Assembly: GCF_018919145.1 (NCBI RefSeq)
Contig: NZ_JAHLQJ010000002.1
Span: forward strand, 124,001-188,000
Length of the DNA stretch: 64,000 nt
Reading direction: 5' to 3'
Source of the DNA: Paenibacillus brevis
GTDB taxonomy: Bacteria > Bacillota > Bacilli > Paenibacillales > Paenibacillaceae
The position numbers and the translations under genes were made by a program. The notes beneath the pieces were generated by a model. That model worked only from the letters and a program-made list of their open reading frames with translations, searched no databases and was not told where the DNA came from. Shown piece by piece: positions 62,509-64,000 of the stretch (positions are counted from its first letter, which is position 1; each line of letters opens with the position of its first letter).

Positions 62509-63918
62509 ATGATGGATCCGTTGATTCTAGCGCGGCTTCAATTTGCAGCGACAACGATTTTCCACTACTTTTTTGTCCCGCTGAGCATCGGTCTTGTTGT
62601 GTTGATCGCAATTATGGAGACGCTGTATGTGGTAAAGGGCAAAGAAGAATACAAGAAGATGACCAAGTTCTGGGGCAAGCTGTTTCTGATCAACTTTGCC
62701 GTAGGGGTTGTCACAGGAATCATCCAGGAGTTCCAGTTCGGGATGAACTGGTCGGATTATTCGCGGTTTGTGGGTGATGTGTTCGGTGCGCCGCTCGCGG
62801 TAGAGGCCTTGTTTGCTTTCTTTATGGAATCTACCTTTATCGGTTTGTGGATTTTTGGATGGGACCGTCTATCGAAAAAAGTACACTTGCTCTGCATTTG
62901 GCTGGTAGCCCTCGGAACGACCATGTCGGCGTTCTGGATCTTGGCTGCTAACTCGTTCATGCAGCGTCCTGTGGGCTTTACGATTAATAACGGACGGGCG
63001 GAAATGAATGATTTCTTCGCCTTGATTACGAATGGACAGCTCTTGGTGGAATTCCCTCATACGGTACTCGCCGCATTTGCGACCGGGGCCTTTATGATCA
63101 CAGGGATCAGCGCCTACAAGATGCTTCGCAAGCAAGACGTGGAATTCTTTAAAAAGTCGTTCATTATTGCAGTAATCATGGGTCTTGTATCCTCGTTCGG
63201 TACGGCATTGGCCGGCCATCAACAGGCGCAATATCTGGTTGAGACACAGCCGATGAAGATGGCTGCCTCCGAAGGCTTGTGGGGGGAGAGCGGAGACCCT
63301 GCTCCTTGGACGATTTATGCCCATATTGATACGACTGATCAGAATAATAGCTTTGAGATCAAGGTTCCTTATCTGTTAAGCTTCTTGTCCTATAGTAAAT
63401 TCGACGGCGAAGTCAAGGGGATGCTTGAGCTTCAGAAGGAATATGAGCAGACTTATGGCCCTGGCGATTATATCCCTCCGGTCAAGACGACGTTCTGGAG
63501 CTTCCGGATCATGGTTGCCGCAGGAAGTCTGATGATCCTGCTTACCATGTATGGCTGTTATCTGGCATGGCGGAAGAAGCTGGATCGTCCGAACACCTGG
63601 TTCTACCGTGCGATGCTGTGGAGCATATCGCTTCCGTTCATCGCGAATACGGCTGGCTGGATTATGACCGAAATCGGGCGTCAGCCATGGACGGTATTTG
63701 GCTTGATGCAAACGAAGGACAGTATTTCGCCTAGTGTTACCTCCGGACAGATCCTGTTCTCATTGATTTCATTTTCTACCATTTACACGGCTCTGGGCAT
63801 CGTCATGGTGTACCTGTTCCTGAAAGTCATCAAGAAGGGGCCGAATGCGGTCGACCTGGATCATGATGATCATGGCAGCGATCCATATGCGAAGGAGGGA
63901 TACCATGCTATCTCTTAA
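62509..63918 (+). CDS. cydA: Cytochrome bd quinol oxidase subunit I
   Basis: 469 residues, close to Bacillus CydA (short Q-loop type). Heme b595 ligand His in TIFHYFFVPL, heme b558 ligand His in VEFPHTVL, QFGMNWSDYSRFVGDVFGAPLA, and the Q-loop with KMAASEGLWGESGDPAPW. It oxidises menaquinol and reduces O2 to water with high affinity. Two ATGs in a row (62509, 62512) follow AGAGGGAG; either could be used. Three Rex-like sites lie upstream. It overlaps cydB by 14 bp. Confidence 0.96.
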   Translation: MMDPLILARLQFAATTIFHYFFVPLSIGLVVLIAIMETLYVVKGKEEYKKMTKFWGKLFLINFAVGVVTGIIQEFQFGMNWSDYSRFVGDVFGAPLAVEALFAFFMESTFIGLWIFGWDRLSKKVHLLCIWLVALGTTMSAFWILAANSFMQRPVGFTINNGRAEMNDFFALITNGQLLVEFPHTVLAAFATGAFMITGISAYKMLRKQDVEFFKKSFIIAVIMGLVSSFGTALAGHQQAQYLVETQPMKMAASEGLWGESGDPAPWTIYAHIDTTDQNNSFEIKVPYLLSFLSYSKFDGEVKGMLELQKEYEQTYGPGDYIPPVKTTFWSFRIMVAAGSLMILLTMYGCYLAWRKKLDRPNTWFYRAMLWSISLPFIANTAGWIMTEIGRQPWTVFGLMQTKDSISPSVTSGQILFSLISFSTIYTALGIVMVYLFLKVIKKGPNAVDLDHDDHGSDPYAKEGYHAIS

Positions 63919-64000
63919 TGAGCTCTGGTTTGTTCTGGTAGCTGTATTGTTTATCGGATTCTTCTTTCTGGAGGGCTTCGATTTCGGAATTGGAATGAGT
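63905..64000 (+). CDS. cydB: Cytochrome bd quinol oxidase subunit II (3' partial)
   Basis: The first 32 residues, MLSLNELWFVLVAVLFIGF and then FFLEGFDFGIG, are the conserved CydB N-terminus (LEGFDFG). GAAGGAGGG lies directly upstream of the ATG. The gene runs out of the window. Confidence 0.95.
   Translation, partial: MLSLNELWFVLVAVLFIGFFFLEGFDFGIGMS

Overview
The window looks like a chromosomal segment of a Paenibacillus-type Firmicute. The support is strong AGGAGG-like ribosome binding sites, frequent TTG starts, YesM/YesN-type two-component control of a sugar locus, MhqR/MhqD-like and DUF4023 genes, Rex-like operators before cydAB, and many sugar-active enzymes. No tRNA, rRNA, phage, transposase or CRISPR array was seen. 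The 5' end cuts an rlmN-like gene and the 3' end cuts cydB.

Layout. 1-4.7 kb: 3' part of an RlmN-like radical SAM methyltransferase, then ppx and ppk1, which converge and overlap at their 3' ends. 4.9-10.1 kb (minus): a three-gene polysaccharide or envelope glycan operon (GT2-GtrA protein, BcsA-like synthase with PilZ, polytopic GT-C-like protein). 10.4-13.6 kb: an MscS-type channel and a GH20 hexosaminidase, followed by a 51-bp tandem repeat array. 14.4-25.5 kb: an MFS transporter, a DUF2339 giant membrane protein, two tandem paralogous TPR-S41 peptidase lipoproteins, and a nuclease-DinG helicase fusion. 25.5-29.2 kb: stress genes (MhqR-like regulator, MhqD-like hydrolase, a luciferase-like oxidoreductase, an SRPBCC-ArsR operon). 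29.5-38.5 kb: an alpha-galactoside locus with two ABC permeases, a YesM/YesN pair, a binding protein and a GH36 alpha-galactosidase. A 33-bp sequence with conserved spacing lies before both transport units and is a candidate response-regulator site.

38.7-41.2 kb: a purine permease, a secreted protein and a cluster of palindromic repeats. 41.3-47.3 kb: a visibly more AT-rich island with a GntR/HutC regulator divergent from a PMI-like protein, a ROK kinase and a GH38-like mannosidase. 47.4-52 kb: two c-di-GMP proteins (PAS-GGDEF and GGDEF-EAL) around a small membrane protein. 52-57.5 kb: two different UbiA prenyltransferases, an odd Gfo/Idh protein and small or uncharacterised genes. 57.8-64 kb: catalase, an ABC exporter operon ending in a YgbA-like Cys-rich protein, and cydAB behind three Rex-like sites.

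Three repeat systems stand out: the 51-bp array at 13.65-14.2 kb, the 186-bp-period elements with inverted ends at 40.7-41.1 kb, and a dispersed family with ends like CTATATAAGTTGAAC (10.3, 28.3, 29.3 and 41.2 kb). No wholly new multi-gene system is evident. The least explained items are these repeats, the duplicated TPR-S41 lipoproteins, the N-terminal extension of the PMI protein and the shared operator of the galactoside locus.
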